The notes: generated by a model not told the origin, from the letters alone. A stretch of 64,000 nt of DNA from an uncultured Sphingomonadaceae bacterium (GCA_913060895.1 CAJXSN010000010.1:1-64000); one strand, 5' to 3'. Numbered from the stretch's first letter, positions 1-9,186 are shown. Numbers and translations: made by a program.

Positions 1-171
1 AGGCGTACCCTCAGCCCCCCCGCCCCGCGTAAACCGATGCACGGCAAAGCCCTGCGGCTCCAGCAGAGCCTCCATCGTATCGAAGACGGTTCCGGTGGCA
101 GGCGTAACACTGGGCGCCGCCATCAGGCGCTTGGCATACTCGGCCGCTGCTCCCGCTACAATGGAACTCAT
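1..171 (-). CDS. dapE: Succinyl-diaminopimelate desuccinylase, N-terminal fragment
   Basis: Only the first 57 codons are in the window; the gene runs off the left edge. The N-terminus (EYAKRLMAAPSVTP, then a TGTVFDTMEALLEPQGF stretch) matches the start of DapE-type M20 peptidases, which hydrolyse N-succinyl-LL-2,6-diaminopimelate in cytoplasmic lysine and peptidoglycan precursor synthesis. The metal ligands lie outside the window, so another M20 deacylase is possible. The ATG at 171 overlaps the stop of the upstream nuclease gene by four bases (ATGA), indicating translational coupling in a GST-nuclease-dapE unit. Confidence 0.75.
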   Translation of the reverse strand, partial: MSSIVAGAAAEYAKRLMAAPSVTPATGTVFDTMEALLEPQGFAVHRFTRGGGAEGTP

Positions 172-1049
172 CGATCATTCTCCGGCTCTGGTAATGGTCC
201 CGGCTCGAATGCGATGTCCAGCAGGCGCGCAATGCGCAGGCCTGCCTGAGTGACGCGGCGCTGGGCGATGGGAATGGATGCAGCGATATCTGCCTGTGTC
301 AGCGCGGTTTCGTCATGAAAATCACCCTCGCACGGGTCGCAGTCGAACGCGGTAGGATAAACGAAGCTGCGCGCTATTTCCCAGCTTTCGCGGCCCCAGT
401 CCGCCGGATTGCCTCCGTCCAGAGCCGCCCGCTCTGCCGCCGAATAGCGCCGAACCAGGGCCGGGCGGGCCGAGGTTATCGCGCGTTCGGCCAGGGGACC
501 GTCCCAGATCCAGTGCAAATTCATGCCCGGCACGATGCCATAGGACGCCGTGCGGTCGTTGCCGCCCCGGTCGCCCAGATCGCCGGAATGCAGTGGCATG
601 TGAATATCGCCGGCAAAATGGACGAAGAAGGCCAGCGCTTCCAGCCGGACATTGGCGGGCAGGCTCTCATCCGCCAGTATTCGATGGTTGCGCGTCACCT
701 GTGCGCTGACGCAGGATCCGCCGCCGCAATTCTTGCGCGCATCGTAGTCTTCGGTAATCGGCTCGGTCTGGTAATGCCATGCGCCGGTATAGCCCCAGCG
801 CCAGTAATCGCGCCGCACGCAATCGGGCCAGGTCGATGCATCCACCATGTTGGACAAATCGCAATCCGGCGTCCCCAGCAGCGGCTCTGCCACGAACAGC
901 CTGTCCATCGCGCGGCGGGTTTCAGGCTTGATATTTGCCAGCGCAATTTCGCCTGTCACGCCGTGCGCGTAAAAGCCCCACGCCTGCGCAGCGCCCGGCT
1001 GGACCAGCAATGCCAGCGCCGCAAACGCTCCTGCCAGAAACGCTCTCAT
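168..1049 (-). CDS. S1/P1-type zinc nuclease, secreted
   Basis: 293-residue single-strand-specific nuclease of the S1/P1 family, which binds three zinc ions and cleaves RNA and single-stranded DNA. A signal peptide ends at AQA, so cleavage would expose Trp24 as the new N-terminus, exactly the N-terminal Trp zinc ligand of the family. Further ligands are visible: His29, His144 and Asp148 in the HFAGDIHMPLH block, His154, His179 and Asp183 (NLHWIWD). Location should be periplasmic or extracellular. It overlaps GST upstream and dapE downstream by four bases each. Probably scavenges nucleotides; the operon partners do not obviously share a pathway. Confidence 0.9.
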   Translation of the reverse strand: MRAFLAGAFAALALLVQPGAAQAWGFYAHGVTGEIALANIKPETRRAMDRLFVAEPLLGTPDCDLSNMVDASTWPDCVRRDYWRWGYTGAWHYQTEPITEDYDARKNCGGGSCVSAQVTRNHRILADESLPANVRLEALAFFVHFAGDIHMPLHSGDLGDRGGNDRTASYGIVPGMNLHWIWDGPLAERAITSARPALVRRYSAAERAALDGGNPADWGRESWEIARSFVYPTAFDCDPCEGDFHDETALTQADIAASIPIAQRRVTQAGLRIARLLDIAFEPGPLPEPENDR

Positions 1050-1714
1050 TGCACGGCGATGCTGTCATATTGTTCCAGCACCCATTCTTCGTTTTCCGCT
1101 GCTGCGACCCATTCGGCCAGCCAATGATGTTCCCACACCGCCTGCATATATCCCTCTGCAAAGCCGGGAACCTTGAAGCCATAGCTCAGGAAACGGCTGA
1201 CTACCGGAGCGTAGTATACATCGGCCGCGCCAAACGTGCCGAACAGGAAGGGGCCGCCTGCGCCAAACCGCGCCCGCGCCTCTGCCCACAGGCCCAGAAT
1301 GCGCACGACGTCCTGCCGCGTGGTTTCGGAAATCTGCACACCTTCGAAGGTTTTGCGGATATTCATCGGGCATTCGCTGCGCAGGCCCGCATAGCCGGAG
1401 TGCATTTCGCAAACCATTGCCCGGGCCATGCCGCGCGCTGTGTCGTCCTTGGGCCAGAACCGGTCGCGCCCGACTTTGTCCGACAGATATTCCATGATCG
1501 CCAGGCTGTCCCACACGACTGTCTCGTCGTCCCACAGGATCGGCACCTTGCCGTGCGATGGCGACAGGCCGGTATCGTCCTGCTTCGCCTGTTCCCACTG
1601 TTCGCCGAACATGGGGACGAGAATTTCCTCGAAAGAGAGGCCGGATTGCTTCGCCGCCAGCCATGCCCGCAGGCTCCAGCTGGAATAATTCTTGTTGCCG
1701 ATAATCAGTTTCAT
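1046..1714 (-). CDS. Glutathione S-transferase family protein
   Basis: 222 residues starting at MKLIIGNKNYSSWSLRAW, the usual thioredoxin-fold start of this GST group; an in-frame codon nine residues upstream is less likely because the extra residues precede beta-strand 1. The SSWS segment (residues 10-13) lies where GSTs place the Ser that activates glutathione. A helical C-terminal domain follows. It is the first gene of a three-gene unit with the nuclease and dapE, joined by ATGA overlaps. Cytosolic; the substrate cannot be predicted. Confidence 0.85.
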   Translation of the reverse strand: MKLIIGNKNYSSWSLRAWLAAKQSGLSFEEILVPMFGEQWEQAKQDDTGLSPSHGKVPILWDDETVVWDSLAIMEYLSDKVGRDRFWPKDDTARGMARAMVCEMHSGYAGLRSECPMNIRKTFEGVQISETTRQDVVRILGLWAEARARFGAGGPFLFGTFGAADVYYAPVVSRFLSYGFKVPGFAEGYMQAVWEHHWLAEWVAAAENEEWVLEQYDSIAVQ

Positions 1715-1798
1715 GCGCGCTTCCACCTTACGCCCCACCAAATTCAGTATGGCTCGTGGGCTACCTGTTCACCAATCGGGTGTCGAGGCTGAATGGGC

Positions 1799-2446
1799 TC
1801 AAACCAGCTTCGCATCCGCGACCACGGCTGCGCGCAGGGCGGCGATGCCCATGCCTTTTTCCGCGCTGGTGATGTGCAGTTCGGGGAAGGCTGCTGGATG
1901 TTTACGCGATTCTTCGGCCACTTTCGCGGCGGTCGCTGCCAGCTCGCTGGCCTTGATCTTGTCCGCCTTGGTCAGAACGATCCGGTAGCCAACGGCGGCC
2001 TGATCCAGCATTTTCATCATCTCGCGGTCGACATCCTTCAGCCCGTGGCGGCTATCCACCAGCACCAGCGTGCGGCCCAGAACCGGCCGACCGCGCAGAT
2101 AGGTGCGGACCAGCTTCTTCCATTTCTCCACCACCGCCAGCGGCGCCTTGGCAAAGCCGTAGCCGGGCATATCGACCAGCCGGAATTGCAGCGGATCACC
2201 CACTTCAAAGAAGTTCAGTTCCTGCGTCCGTCCCGGCGTGACCGAGGCACGGGCAATGGACTTGCGGCCAGTCAGCGCATTCAGCAGCGAGCTTTTACCC
2301 ACATTGGACCGCCCGCAAAAGGCGATTTCCGCCACCGTCGGATCGGGCAGAAATTTCAGCTGCGGGGCGGATTTCAGGAAATCGACCCGCCCGGAAAACA
2401 GCTTCGCCGCGGCCTTTTCCTCCGGCGTTTCAGGGGTGCCGATCAC
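1799..2446 (-). CDS. engB: Ribosome biogenesis GTPase YihA/EngB
   Basis: 215-residue GTPase required for late assembly of the 50S subunit. G1 is GRSNVGKS (45-52), G3 is DMPGYG (92-97), and G4 is TKAD (159-162). Start chosen at the GTG whose last two bases begin the TGA stop of yidC (GTGA overlap). A much longer open frame exists upstream but runs out of frame inside yidC and has no family similarity. The yidC-engB coupling is a common alphaproteobacterial arrangement. Confidence 0.93.
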   Translation of the reverse strand: MIGTPETPEEKAAAKLFSGRVDFLKSAPQLKFLPDPTVAEIAFCGRSNVGKSSLLNALTGRKSIARASVTPGRTQELNFFEVGDPLQFRLVDMPGYGFAKAPLAVVEKWKKLVRTYLRGRPVLGRTLVLVDSRHGLKDVDREMMKMLDQAAVGYRIVLTKADKIKASELAATAAKVAEESRKHPAAFPELHITSAEKGMGIAALRAAVVADAKLV

Positions 2447-4230
2447 GCCTTCTCGCCTTTTTCCTTTTCCTTCGCCCTGTCGCGCTCTTTCTCCTGCCGC
2501 TCCTGCTCCGCCGCGGCCTTCAGCTGCGGATGTTTGGAGTAGAGATATTTCTGCTGGGCCAGCGTCAGGATGTTCGACGTGTTCCAGTAAATCAGCAGAC
2601 CGGCGGCAAACGGTGCCATCACGAACATCAGCACCCACGGCATGATATTGAAGATCTGCCGCTGCACAGGGTCGGTCACCGGATTAAGCCGGAATGTCAG
2701 CCACATGGTGAAGCCGAGCAGGACGGCCAGAACCCCGATGCCGAGGAAGCTGGGCGGCGTGAACGGCAACAGGCCGAACAGGTTCAGGATCATCGCCGGA
2801 TCGGGCGCGGACAAATCCTCTATCCACAGCGCAAATGGCTGATGGCGCATCTCGATCGCCAGAATCAGCACCTTGTACAGCGCGAAGAACACCGGAATCT
2901 GCAGCAGCATCGGCAGACAGCCCGCCAGCGGATTGACGCCTTCATCCTTGAACAGCTTGCTCATTTCCTGCTGCTGCTTCGCCTTGTCGTCCTTGTAGCG
3001 TTCCTGAAGGACTTTCATCTTGGGCTGGATGGCCTTCATCGCGGCCATGCTGGCAAAGCCTTTCTGCGCGATGGGGAACATCAGACCGCGCACGATTACG
3101 GTCAGCAGGATAATGGCCACACCGAAATTGCCGACGAGTTCGAAGATCGAACGCAGTAGCCACAGCAGCGGCTTTTCAAACCAGCGGAACCAGCCCCAGT
3201 CGATTGCCAGACCGAATTTCTCGATCCCGCCATCTTCATACGCGTCAAGCACGGCACTTTCTTTCGCGCCTGCAAACAGCTGCGTGGTGCGGGTGACCTG
3301 ACGGCCCGCACCGATGGTGGCGGGCTGGTAAATCACGTCGGCGCGGAAGACCGTATCGCTCATGGCGCGGAACGCCGATTGCGGATCGGACCCGGTCTGC
3401 GGGACCAGCGCGCTGAGCCAGTAGATATCGGAAAAGCCGATCCATTGCGTGCGCCCGCCTTCGGGATCGGCAACCCCTTCTTCGGCCAGATCGGCATAGT
3501 CCGGGCCGTATTCGGCGCTGTCGCCAAATACACCCATAGGGCCTGAATGGGCCAGCCATGTATCGAGGCTGGCCCCGCTGTCGCTGCGGGTCACGGTCGC
3601 AAACGGCTGCGCGACAATCGGGCCGGAACCGGTGTTGGCCGCAGTCTGCTCCGCCGTGATCATGTAGTTGTCGTCGATCGACAGGGTGATGCGGAATTGC
3701 TGACCTTCACCGTTATCGTGGGTCAGCGTTATCGGCGTTTCAGGCGTCAGCGTGTTGCCGTCGGACTGCCAGACGGTCCGCGCATCGGGCAGTTTCGCGC
3801 CTTCACCCACCCAGCCGAACTGGGCAAAGTGCTGGCCTGCCGTGCCTTGCGGCGCGAACAGTTGAACAGGGCCGCTGTCACTGTCGACGGTGGCGCGATG
3901 ATCCTTCAACTCGATATCGTCGATCCGCGCGCCCACCAGATTGATGGAGCCTTCCACCCGCGGTGCGTCGATCTGCACGCGGTTGCCGCTGGCCAGAGCG
4001 TCTGCCAGATCGACCGGACCGTTTTGCGCGGTCGCCGCAGCATCGATGCCATCCGTGCCCGCCGCCGTTGCAGCGGTAGAGCCAGAAGCAGGAGCGTCTC
4101 CGGCAGCCGGATCGACAGCCTCCATCGGAGTTTCGGGCTGCGGGTACAAATACTGCATCCCCGTATCCCACCCGATGAGCAGGACCGCGCAGAGCACGAC
4201 AGCGAAAAGCAGATTGCGATTATTGTCCAA
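2443..4230 (-). CDS. yidC: Membrane protein insertase YidC
   Basis: 595 residues. An N-terminal transmembrane helix (about residues 8-30) is followed by a Pro/Ala/Gly-rich linker and a periplasmic beta-sandwich domain typical of Gram-negative YidC. The conserved five-helix insertase domain occupies roughly 360-570, with the cytoplasmic coiled loop (QPKMKVLQERYKDD) and a hydrophilic, charged tail rich in Lys and Glu. It inserts inner-membrane proteins alone or with SecYEG. Downstream engB overlaps by four bases; yidD lies 72 bases upstream, completing the classic rpmH-rnpA-yidD-yidC order. Confidence 0.96.
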   Translation of the reverse strand: MDNNRNLLFAVVLCAVLLIGWDTGMQYLYPQPETPMEAVDPAAGDAPASGSTAATAAGTDGIDAAATAQNGPVDLADALASGNRVQIDAPRVEGSINLVGARIDDIELKDHRATVDSDSGPVQLFAPQGTAGQHFAQFGWVGEGAKLPDARTVWQSDGNTLTPETPITLTHDNGEGQQFRITLSIDDNYMITAEQTAANTGSGPIVAQPFATVTRSDSGASLDTWLAHSGPMGVFGDSAEYGPDYADLAEEGVADPEGGRTQWIGFSDIYWLSALVPQTGSDPQSAFRAMSDTVFRADVIYQPATIGAGRQVTRTTQLFAGAKESAVLDAYEDGGIEKFGLAIDWGWFRWFEKPLLWLLRSIFELVGNFGVAIILLTVIVRGLMFPIAQKGFASMAAMKAIQPKMKVLQERYKDDKAKQQQEMSKLFKDEGVNPLAGCLPMLLQIPVFFALYKVLILAIEMRHQPFALWIEDLSAPDPAMILNLFGLLPFTPPSFLGIGVLAVLLGFTMWLTFRLNPVTDPVQRQIFNIMPWVLMFVMAPFAAGLLIYWNTSNILTLAQQKYLYSKHPQLKAAAEQERQEKERDRAKEKEKGEKA

Positions 4231-4302
4231 GGGAAATGTGTCCGTCTTGCGCGAAAAGGCCGCGTGCCATTGTTCTAAAAGTAAGCACCATAAAAGTGGG
4301 CA

Positions 4303-4512
4303 TCAGGGCACAGGATCATACCCATGCCCACCCCACGGGTGGCAGCGCATTATACGCTTGAAGGCCATCCATCCACCCCTCAAGCTGCCATGTTTTTCCA
4401 GCGCCTCTATGGCGAAGGCCGAACAGGTGGGTTGATAACGGCACGATGGCGGCAAAATGCGGCTGGGCCCAAGCTGCCAACCGCGCGCGATCAGGATCAG
4501 AACCTGCTTCAT
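4303..4512 (-). CDS. yidD: Membrane protein insertion efficiency factor YidD
   Basis: 69-residue YidD/DUF37 protein. Diagnostic features are the amphipathic N-terminus ([26 protein letters not shown]), the conserved Cys24 and Cys30, and the C-terminal [14 protein letters not shown] motif. It aids YidC-dependent insertion at the inner membrane. The ATG at 4512 overlaps the rnpA stop (ATGA). Confidence 0.93.
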   Translation of the reverse strand: MKQVLILIARGWQLGPSRILPPSCRYQPTCSAFAIEALEKHGSLRGGWMAFKRIMRCHPWGGHGYDPVP

Positions 4513-4871
4513 TTGCGCGGGGCCTTGCCGGAATTGCGCGGCCTGCGCCTGTCTCCTTTGCCGGCCCGCGCGCGGTCCAGTGCAGCGGTGAGTTCGGAAC
4601 GCAAGGCGCTGAAATCGCGCTCGATCCCCTGATCCCGGCCAATCAGAACATGATCGTGATCGGGCAGGCCCTCGGCTGGCAGGGCGTCGCGCAGGATTTC
4701 TCGAAAGCGCCGCTTCATCCGGTTGCGGACCACGGCATTGCCGACCTTCTTGGTAATGGTGACGCCGAACCGCTTGCCAGCACCGCGATTGGGGTGGGCC
4801 AGCAACACAAAGCCGGGGCGCGCAACACGTATTCCGCGATTCGCCGCAAGGAAGTCGGCACGTTTGCGCAT
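4509..4871 (-). CDS. rnpA: Ribonuclease P protein component
   Basis: 120-residue basic protein subunit of RNase P, which processes tRNA 5' ends with the catalytic RNA. The RNR motif ([11 protein letters not shown], about 48-58) and the N-terminal [11 protein letters not shown] segment identify it. The start is uncertain: ATG 4871 gives the compact form, but an in-frame GTG 33 bases upstream is possible and neither has a strong Shine-Dalgarno. A basic extension rich in Arg ends the protein. It is separated from rpmH by about 350 bp of palindromic repeat, unlike the usual tight spacing. Confidence 0.9.
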   Translation of the reverse strand: MRKRADFLAANRGIRVARPGFVLLAHPNRGAGKRFGVTITKKVGNAVVRNRMKRRFREILRDALPAEGLPDHDHVLIGRDQGIERDFSALRSELTAALDRARAGKGDRRRPRNSGKAPRK

Positions 4872-4947
4872 GGTGGTGGGGGTTTCGGGCGAGATTTCGG
4901 TCACGGTAGCGGTATAGCGCGTGGTTGGGTGAGAGTCTTTGTTTACC

Positions 4948-5216
4948 CGCACCCCATCCGGGGTGCGAAATCCTCGGTGTTTTGGTTTTGGACCCTGCGG
5001 GCGGGGCGCATCCGCGCCCCTTGCTTCCTCGCATAAGCTCGGGCGGCCGGTCGGCCTTGCGGTCCGCGTACCGTGCTCCGCCCACAAGCAAGTAACTTGT
5101 ATCCGACACAATAACGGGCTCCCATTGGGAGCCCGCAAGGCCGACTGGCCGCCCGCAGCGACGCGACCTTCAGGCCGCATGAGTGAGGATACCGCACCCC
5201 GGAGGGGGGGGTGCGA
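4948..5216. repeat. Complex palindromic element between rnpA and rpmH
   Basis: A stretch without genes made of nested inverted repeats. CGCACCCC/GGGGTGCG hairpins lie at 4948-4967 and 5193-5215. A GGGGCGC/GCGCCCC hairpin lies at 5003-5020. A 21-22 base inverted pair at 5041-5062 and 5133-5153 encloses a CGGGCTCCC/GGGAGCCCG hairpin. The part at 5133-5216, read on the minus strand, closely matches the element at 37331-37450, so this is a dispersed repeat of the REP or small MITE type. It may act as a transcription attenuator between rpmH and rnpA. Confidence 0.7.
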
Positions 5217-5221
5217 AAAAC

Positions 5222-5356
5222 TTAAGCCGAAAGCTTCTTTCTTCCGCGACGACGGCGAGCGCGCAGGACCTTGCGGCCACCCACGGTTGCCTTGCGTGCG
5301 AAAAACCCGTGGCGACGGGCGCGAACGAGGTTGCTGGGCTGGAATGTCCGCTTCAT
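5222..5356 (-). CDS. rpmH: 50S ribosomal protein L34
   Basis: 44 residues, [18 protein letters not shown] at the start and a very basic C-terminus ending KLSA, the invariant L34 pattern. It is the promoter-proximal gene of rpmH-rnpA-yidD-yidC-engB. Length and start fit the family exactly. Confidence 0.97.
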   Translation of the reverse strand: MKRTFQPSNLVRARRHGFFARKATVGGRKVLRARRRRGRKKLSA

Positions 5357-5479
5357 GGCGAAGTCCTTACTAGAAAAATCATGCGGCGCCTGATGCGAAT
5401 CAGTTCACCAATAAAAAGGGCCGCCCTGAACGAGCGACCGCCGTATAGGATGCGCGATTAGAAGGTCGCCACCCCCAAG

Positions 5480-6265
5480 TCAAGATATGCTCACCTCAAG
5501 ATAAGCGAGGCGGGGCGCGGCGTCGATTTCGCGCGCTTCCGGTGCATCCATAGCGGGCGTCGCCGCAACCATGTCGGCATCCTGCCCCAACCAGCCGCGC
5601 ATGTCCTGCGCAGTCAGCCACAATGCCGTATCGTGGGGCACGGAATTGGTCATGTCGTAAAATGCGCGCGCGTCATCCGCACTGAAACCCATTTCCTGAT
5701 AAAACCCGACATATTCGCCGTGTATCGGGGCATCGGCGGCGTAATCATCCGCCTGCTGGCCCAGATCGTCGATCCAGCTGTGAACCGCGAACCGCGCGCC
5801 CTCTGCCAGTGTGCGGTTCGCGCCCGACAGAAACAGCTCCACCGCGCCTGAACGGACAGAGCCGTTGGCGGGCACATGGGTGGTCAGTCCGGCCTCGCGG
5901 ATCATCCGGCCCACTTCCAGATTGGCAACATCGTCGTCGGTACCGGGGCACTCGATCAACTCCAGCGTTTCCAGAGCAGGGTAATCGCGCAGCATCCGTT
6001 TGAAATTTCCGGGGCTGACGGCGGTCGTCACGCCCACCAGTGCTGCGGTGCCATCGTCCAGCACGCGAAACGCGCCGTAACTGGCAATCGCGGGTGGCAT
6101 GGCCGGAGCGCCGTGGAACGGGGTCGCGCGGCTTGCGCCCACTTCGATCCATTCTTCGATAATCACCGTTTCGACGATGACATGGTTTTGCCCATAACCC
6201 TGCGCCGCAGCCGGAGCACCGATACACGCGAAGAAAGCCAGAAGAAGGGGCAGAAGCCTTTGCAT
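5480..6265 (-). CDS. Periplasmic ClpP/crotonase-fold protein
   Basis: 261 residues starting with a signal peptide (MQRLLPLLLAFFACIGAPAAAQ). The body resembles the COG3904-type ClpP-like proteins: a beta-rich start (RVLDDGTAALVGVTTAVSP), then a segment NGSVRSGAVELFLSGANR and FAVHSW, which correspond to the Ser and His regions of the ClpP fold. The usual Ser-Ala-Cys motif is altered to RSGA, so activity is uncertain. Longer GTG-started reading is possible, but the signal peptide favours this ATG. Function unknown; transcribed divergently from comM. Confidence 0.7.
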   Translation of the reverse strand: MQRLLPLLLAFFACIGAPAAAQGYGQNHVIVETVIIEEWIEVGASRATPFHGAPAMPPAIASYGAFRVLDDGTAALVGVTTAVSPGNFKRMLRDYPALETLELIECPGTDDDVANLEVGRMIREAGLTTHVPANGSVRSGAVELFLSGANRTLAEGARFAVHSWIDDLGQQADDYAADAPIHGEYVGFYQEMGFSADDARAFYDMTNSVPHDTALWLTAQDMRGWLGQDADMVAATPAMDAPEAREIDAAPRLAYLEVSIS

Positions 6266-6415
6266 GAAGGCCGGAATGGCGACTGCATCTTGCGCAATGC
6301 CAAACGGAACTGGTTTCTGGTGCGGTAACCATAGTGCTGTTTTCTTATGCGGTCCGCCTCGACTCTTGGCATACACCCGCTAAGACAGCGCCGGAACAAA
6401 CAGGGGGTATTGTAC

Positions 6416-7924
6416 GTGGTCGCACTGGTCAGGACAGTCGCCTATCTGGGGCTGGAAGCGCGCGAGGTGGAGGTGCAGTGCCAGGTCGCGCCCGGCCTGC
6501 CGCGCTTTTCCGTCGTCGGCCTGCCTGACAAGGCGGTGGGCGAAAGCCGGGAGCGGGTGCAGGCGGCGCTGGCTGCGATGGGCCTCGCGCTGCCGCCCAA
6601 GCGGATTACCGTGAATCTCTCGCCCGCTGATCTGCCCAAGGAAGGCAGCCATTACGATCTGCCGATTGCTCTCGCGCTGCTGGCCGCAATGGGCGTGACC
6701 GATGCCGAACAGCTGGCGGACTTCGTCGCTGTGGGGGAGCTGGCACTGGACGGGCGCGTCGTGGCCAGCCCCGGCGTACTGCTCGCCGCGATCCACGCCA
6801 GCGAGGCGGATCTGGGGCTGATCTGTCCTGCCGTGCAGGGTAGCGAAGCGCGCTGGGCCAGCGATGTGGCGGTTGTGGCCGCGCCCGATCTCACGGCCTT
6901 GCTCAATCACCTGAAGGGTACTGGCCAACTGCCCGCACCCGAACAGGGCGAGGTGGAGAAGCCCGAACCCGGCCCCGACCTGAAGCGCGTAAAGGGGCAG
7001 GAAACGGCCAAGCGCGCGCTGGAAATTGCTGCGGCTGGTGGACACAATCTGTTGATGAGCGGACCTCCGGGTGCAGGAAAATCGCTGCTTGCCGCCTGCC
7101 TGCCGGGTATCCTGCCACAGCTCACGCCCTCAGAAGCGCTGGAAGTCAGCATGGTGCAATCGGTCGCCGGAATGCTGGAGGGCGGGCGGATCAGCCGCGC
7201 CCGCCCGTTCCGCGCGCCGCACCATTCGGCCAGTATGGCGGCATTGACGGGCGGCGGGCTGAAAGTGCGCCCCGGAGAAGTCAGCCTGGCGCATATGGGC
7301 GTTCTGTTTCTGGACGAGCTGCCGGAGTTTCAGCGCCCGGTGCTCGATTCGCTGCGTCAGCCGCTCGAGACCGGCCGCGTCGATGTTGCGCGGGCCAATG
7401 CCCATGTCAGCTTCCCCGCGCGGGTCCAGCTGATCGCCGCGATGAACCCATGCCGCTGCGGACATCTGGGCGATCCGGCGCTCGCCTGCAGCCGCGCCCC
7501 GCGCTGCGCAGTGGATTATCAGGCCAAGATCAGCGGGCCGATGCTCGACCGGATAGACCTGCATGTCGATGTCGATCCGATCAGCGCCGCCGACCTCGCT
7601 TTGCCACCGCCAGCCGAAGGCAGCGCCGAAGTCGCCGCCCGCATTGCCGAGGCCCGCGCCCGCCAGTCGGCCCGCTTCGACCAGTCAAAAGCCCGCACCA
7701 ATGCCGAACTGGACGGCGACGCACTGGAAGAATTCGCCAGTCCTGACGAGGCCGGGCGCACGCTTCTGATGCAAGCCGCCGAAACGATGCGCCTGTCCGC
7801 GCGCAGTTATACGCGGATGCTGAGAGTGGCGCGAACGATTGCCGATCTGGCTGGCGCACGGGATGTGGGCCGCATCCACGTGGCCGAGGCGCTGAGTTAC
7901 CGGCGTATGACGATGAGGGGTTAA
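6416..7924 (+). CDS. comM: YifB/ComM family Mg-chelatase-like AAA+ ATPase
   Basis: 502 residues. An N-terminal Lon-like (ChlI) domain covers about 1-170, the AAA+ domain has Walker A GPPGAGKS near residue 215 and Walker B LFLDELPEF near 296, and a Mg_chelatase_C domain ends the protein. Between them lies a CGHLGDPALACSRAPRC cysteine cluster typical of the family. ComM is a branch-migration helicase in natural transformation. Start chosen at GTG 6416, eight bases after the purine-rich AGGGGG; an in-frame ATG further upstream lacks conserved sequence. Confidence 0.9.
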   Translation: MVALVRTVAYLGLEAREVEVQCQVAPGLPRFSVVGLPDKAVGESRERVQAALAAMGLALPPKRITVNLSPADLPKEGSHYDLPIALALLAAMGVTDAEQLADFVAVGELALDGRVVASPGVLLAAIHASEADLGLICPAVQGSEARWASDVAVVAAPDLTALLNHLKGTGQLPAPEQGEVEKPEPGPDLKRVKGQETAKRALEIAAAGGHNLLMSGPPGAGKSLLAACLPGILPQLTPSEALEVSMVQSVAGMLEGGRISRARPFRAPHHSASMAALTGGGLKVRPGEVSLAHMGVLFLDELPEFQRPVLDSLRQPLETGRVDVARANAHVSFPARVQLIAAMNPCRCGHLGDPALACSRAPRCAVDYQAKISGPMLDRIDLHVDVDPISAADLALPPPAEGSAEVAARIAEARARQSARFDQSKARTNAELDGDALEEFASPDEAGRTLLMQAAETMRLSARSYTRMLRVARTIADLAGARDVGRIHVAEALSYRRMTMRG

Positions 7925-7930
7925 AAAGAA

Positions 7931-7953
7931 GGGGGCAGTCAGAAACTGCCCCC
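7931..7953 (+). terminator. Hairpin after comM
   Basis: Perfect nine-base stem (GGGGGCAGT with ACTGCCCCC) eight bases downstream of the comM stop. The T-run is on the opposite strand (TTCTTTTT), so it may work better for minus-strand transcription. A second small hairpin, GAAGAC/GTCTTC, follows at 7964-7980. Confidence 0.55.
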
Positions 7954-8076
7954 TCTGAAGGTGGAAGACTCGGTGTCTTCGGGTCGCCGGAGGAGAATAG
8001 CATCTGCTGTGGATTGGGCTTCCCCCGATTGGAGGAGGAACGCTGAATTATTGATTCGCAAAGAAGTTTTGGGGGG

Positions 8077-9174
8077 ATGAGAATGTATTCCAATGTTCAA
8101 TTGTCTGAGCTGATCGGGCTGATCTACGAAGGTGCGTCCGACCCGGCCAACTTCCAGATCGCGATGCGGCGGTTCAGGAATCTGAGCGAAGCCCATGTCG
8201 TTTTCTTCGCGGTCATCGATGGGGCCTCCGGCTCCATCCCCGAAACCAGTATGATTGGACCAGAAACCTCATCGTTCGCCGATGCAAGCGACTTGATGCA
8301 GAACGAAATGTTCGCAATCGACCCCGGATTGCCTTTCGCCTTGGCGAGACCCGAAGGCGGCGTATTCAAGCTGGCAGATGCAACTTCCGAATTAACCCCC
8401 GAACTGGGCACGTGGCGTGATTTCATCCGGCATGATTGCGGAAGCAGCGATTATCACAGCCGCTTCAGCCCTCAGGAAAACAATGCTTCCGTAGTGCTGG
8501 CGATGCACGCAGATGCCGGCAGGCCAGCGATCAGCGGTAATCAGGAGGCGCTTCACTCGATCGTCTTCGATCATTTCCAGCGCGCTGCGCGCTTGGCTTA
8601 CCATCCTCCGAAGCTGTCAGAACAGAATACGCCTGCTGTTCTGGTCGATGCGCGAAGGAATATCGTCGAAATGAATGCGAGTGCAGATACAGCACTCTCG
8701 GCAACGGACAGCCTGATTGTGCGCGGCGGAAAATTGTACGCATCACATGGGGTGGCCGACAAGGGGCTGGCGGCTGCTCTTGCAGCGGGTTGTTCACCGA
8801 CGTCGCTCCCTCTCAGGAACAGTGTCGTCATAGATGGGCCGGACCACCATCCTCCTCTCCTCCTCAGCTTTCAGCCGATACCCGTGCGCAGCCTTGGTAC
8901 GGATAATCCCTCCTTCCTCTGCCGGATCGAAATCCGTGGCGGAGAATCGGAAACCGGGGTCCCTTCTGAAACTCTTCGACTGATTTTTGGCCTGACACGA
9001 CGAGAAGCCGAAGTCGCTTCGCTTCTGGCTGGCCGCTATTCCGATCTTCCGTCCATCGCTCACGCTCTGGGTATGGGGTACGAGACGGCACGGTCCCATC
9101 TTCGGGCCGTTTATTCGAAATGCCGGGTATCCAATCAGGTTGAACTCGTTCGGTTGCTCGCTCGGTACCGGTAA
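8077..9174 (+). CDS. LuxR-type HTH transcriptional regulator
   Basis: 365 residues. The C-terminal 60 residues form a GerE/LuxR helix-turn-helix (FGLTRREAEVASLLAGRYSDLPSIAHALGMGYETARSHLRAVYSK). The N-terminal 290 residues have no recognisable receiver or autoinducer domain, but a PAS-like stretch (AVLVDARRNIVEMNASADTAL) is present around 190-210. This architecture is common for orphan sphingomonad LuxR proteins. Two ATGs, 8077 and 8083, lie directly after a GGGGGG tract; 8083 has better Shine-Dalgarno spacing. No adjacent target is obvious. Confidence 0.85.
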   Translation: MRMYSNVQLSELIGLIYEGASDPANFQIAMRRFRNLSEAHVVFFAVIDGASGSIPETSMIGPETSSFADASDLMQNEMFAIDPGLPFALARPEGGVFKLADATSELTPELGTWRDFIRHDCGSSDYHSRFSPQENNASVVLAMHADAGRPAISGNQEALHSIVFDHFQRAARLAYHPPKLSEQNTPAVLVDARRNIVEMNASADTALSATDSLIVRGGKLYASHGVADKGLAAALAAGCSPTSLPLRNSVVIDGPDHHPPLLLSFQPIPVRSLGTDNPSFLCRIEIRGGESETGVPSETLRLIFGLTRREAEVASLLAGRYSDLPSIAHALGMGYETARSHLRAVYSKCRVSNQVELVRLLARYR

Positions 9175-9186
9175 AAAGGGCACAGG

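Noticed and set aside
2447-2638. 64-residue N-terminal extension of engB
   Set aside because: Lies out of frame inside the yidC 3' end; the GTG overlapping the yidC stop gives the normal length.
4872-5221. Possible replication origin beside rpmH-rnpA
   Set aside because: In other bacteria this locus neighbours oriC, but I found no DnaA-box cluster, dnaA or dnaN; the space is filled by the palindromic element.
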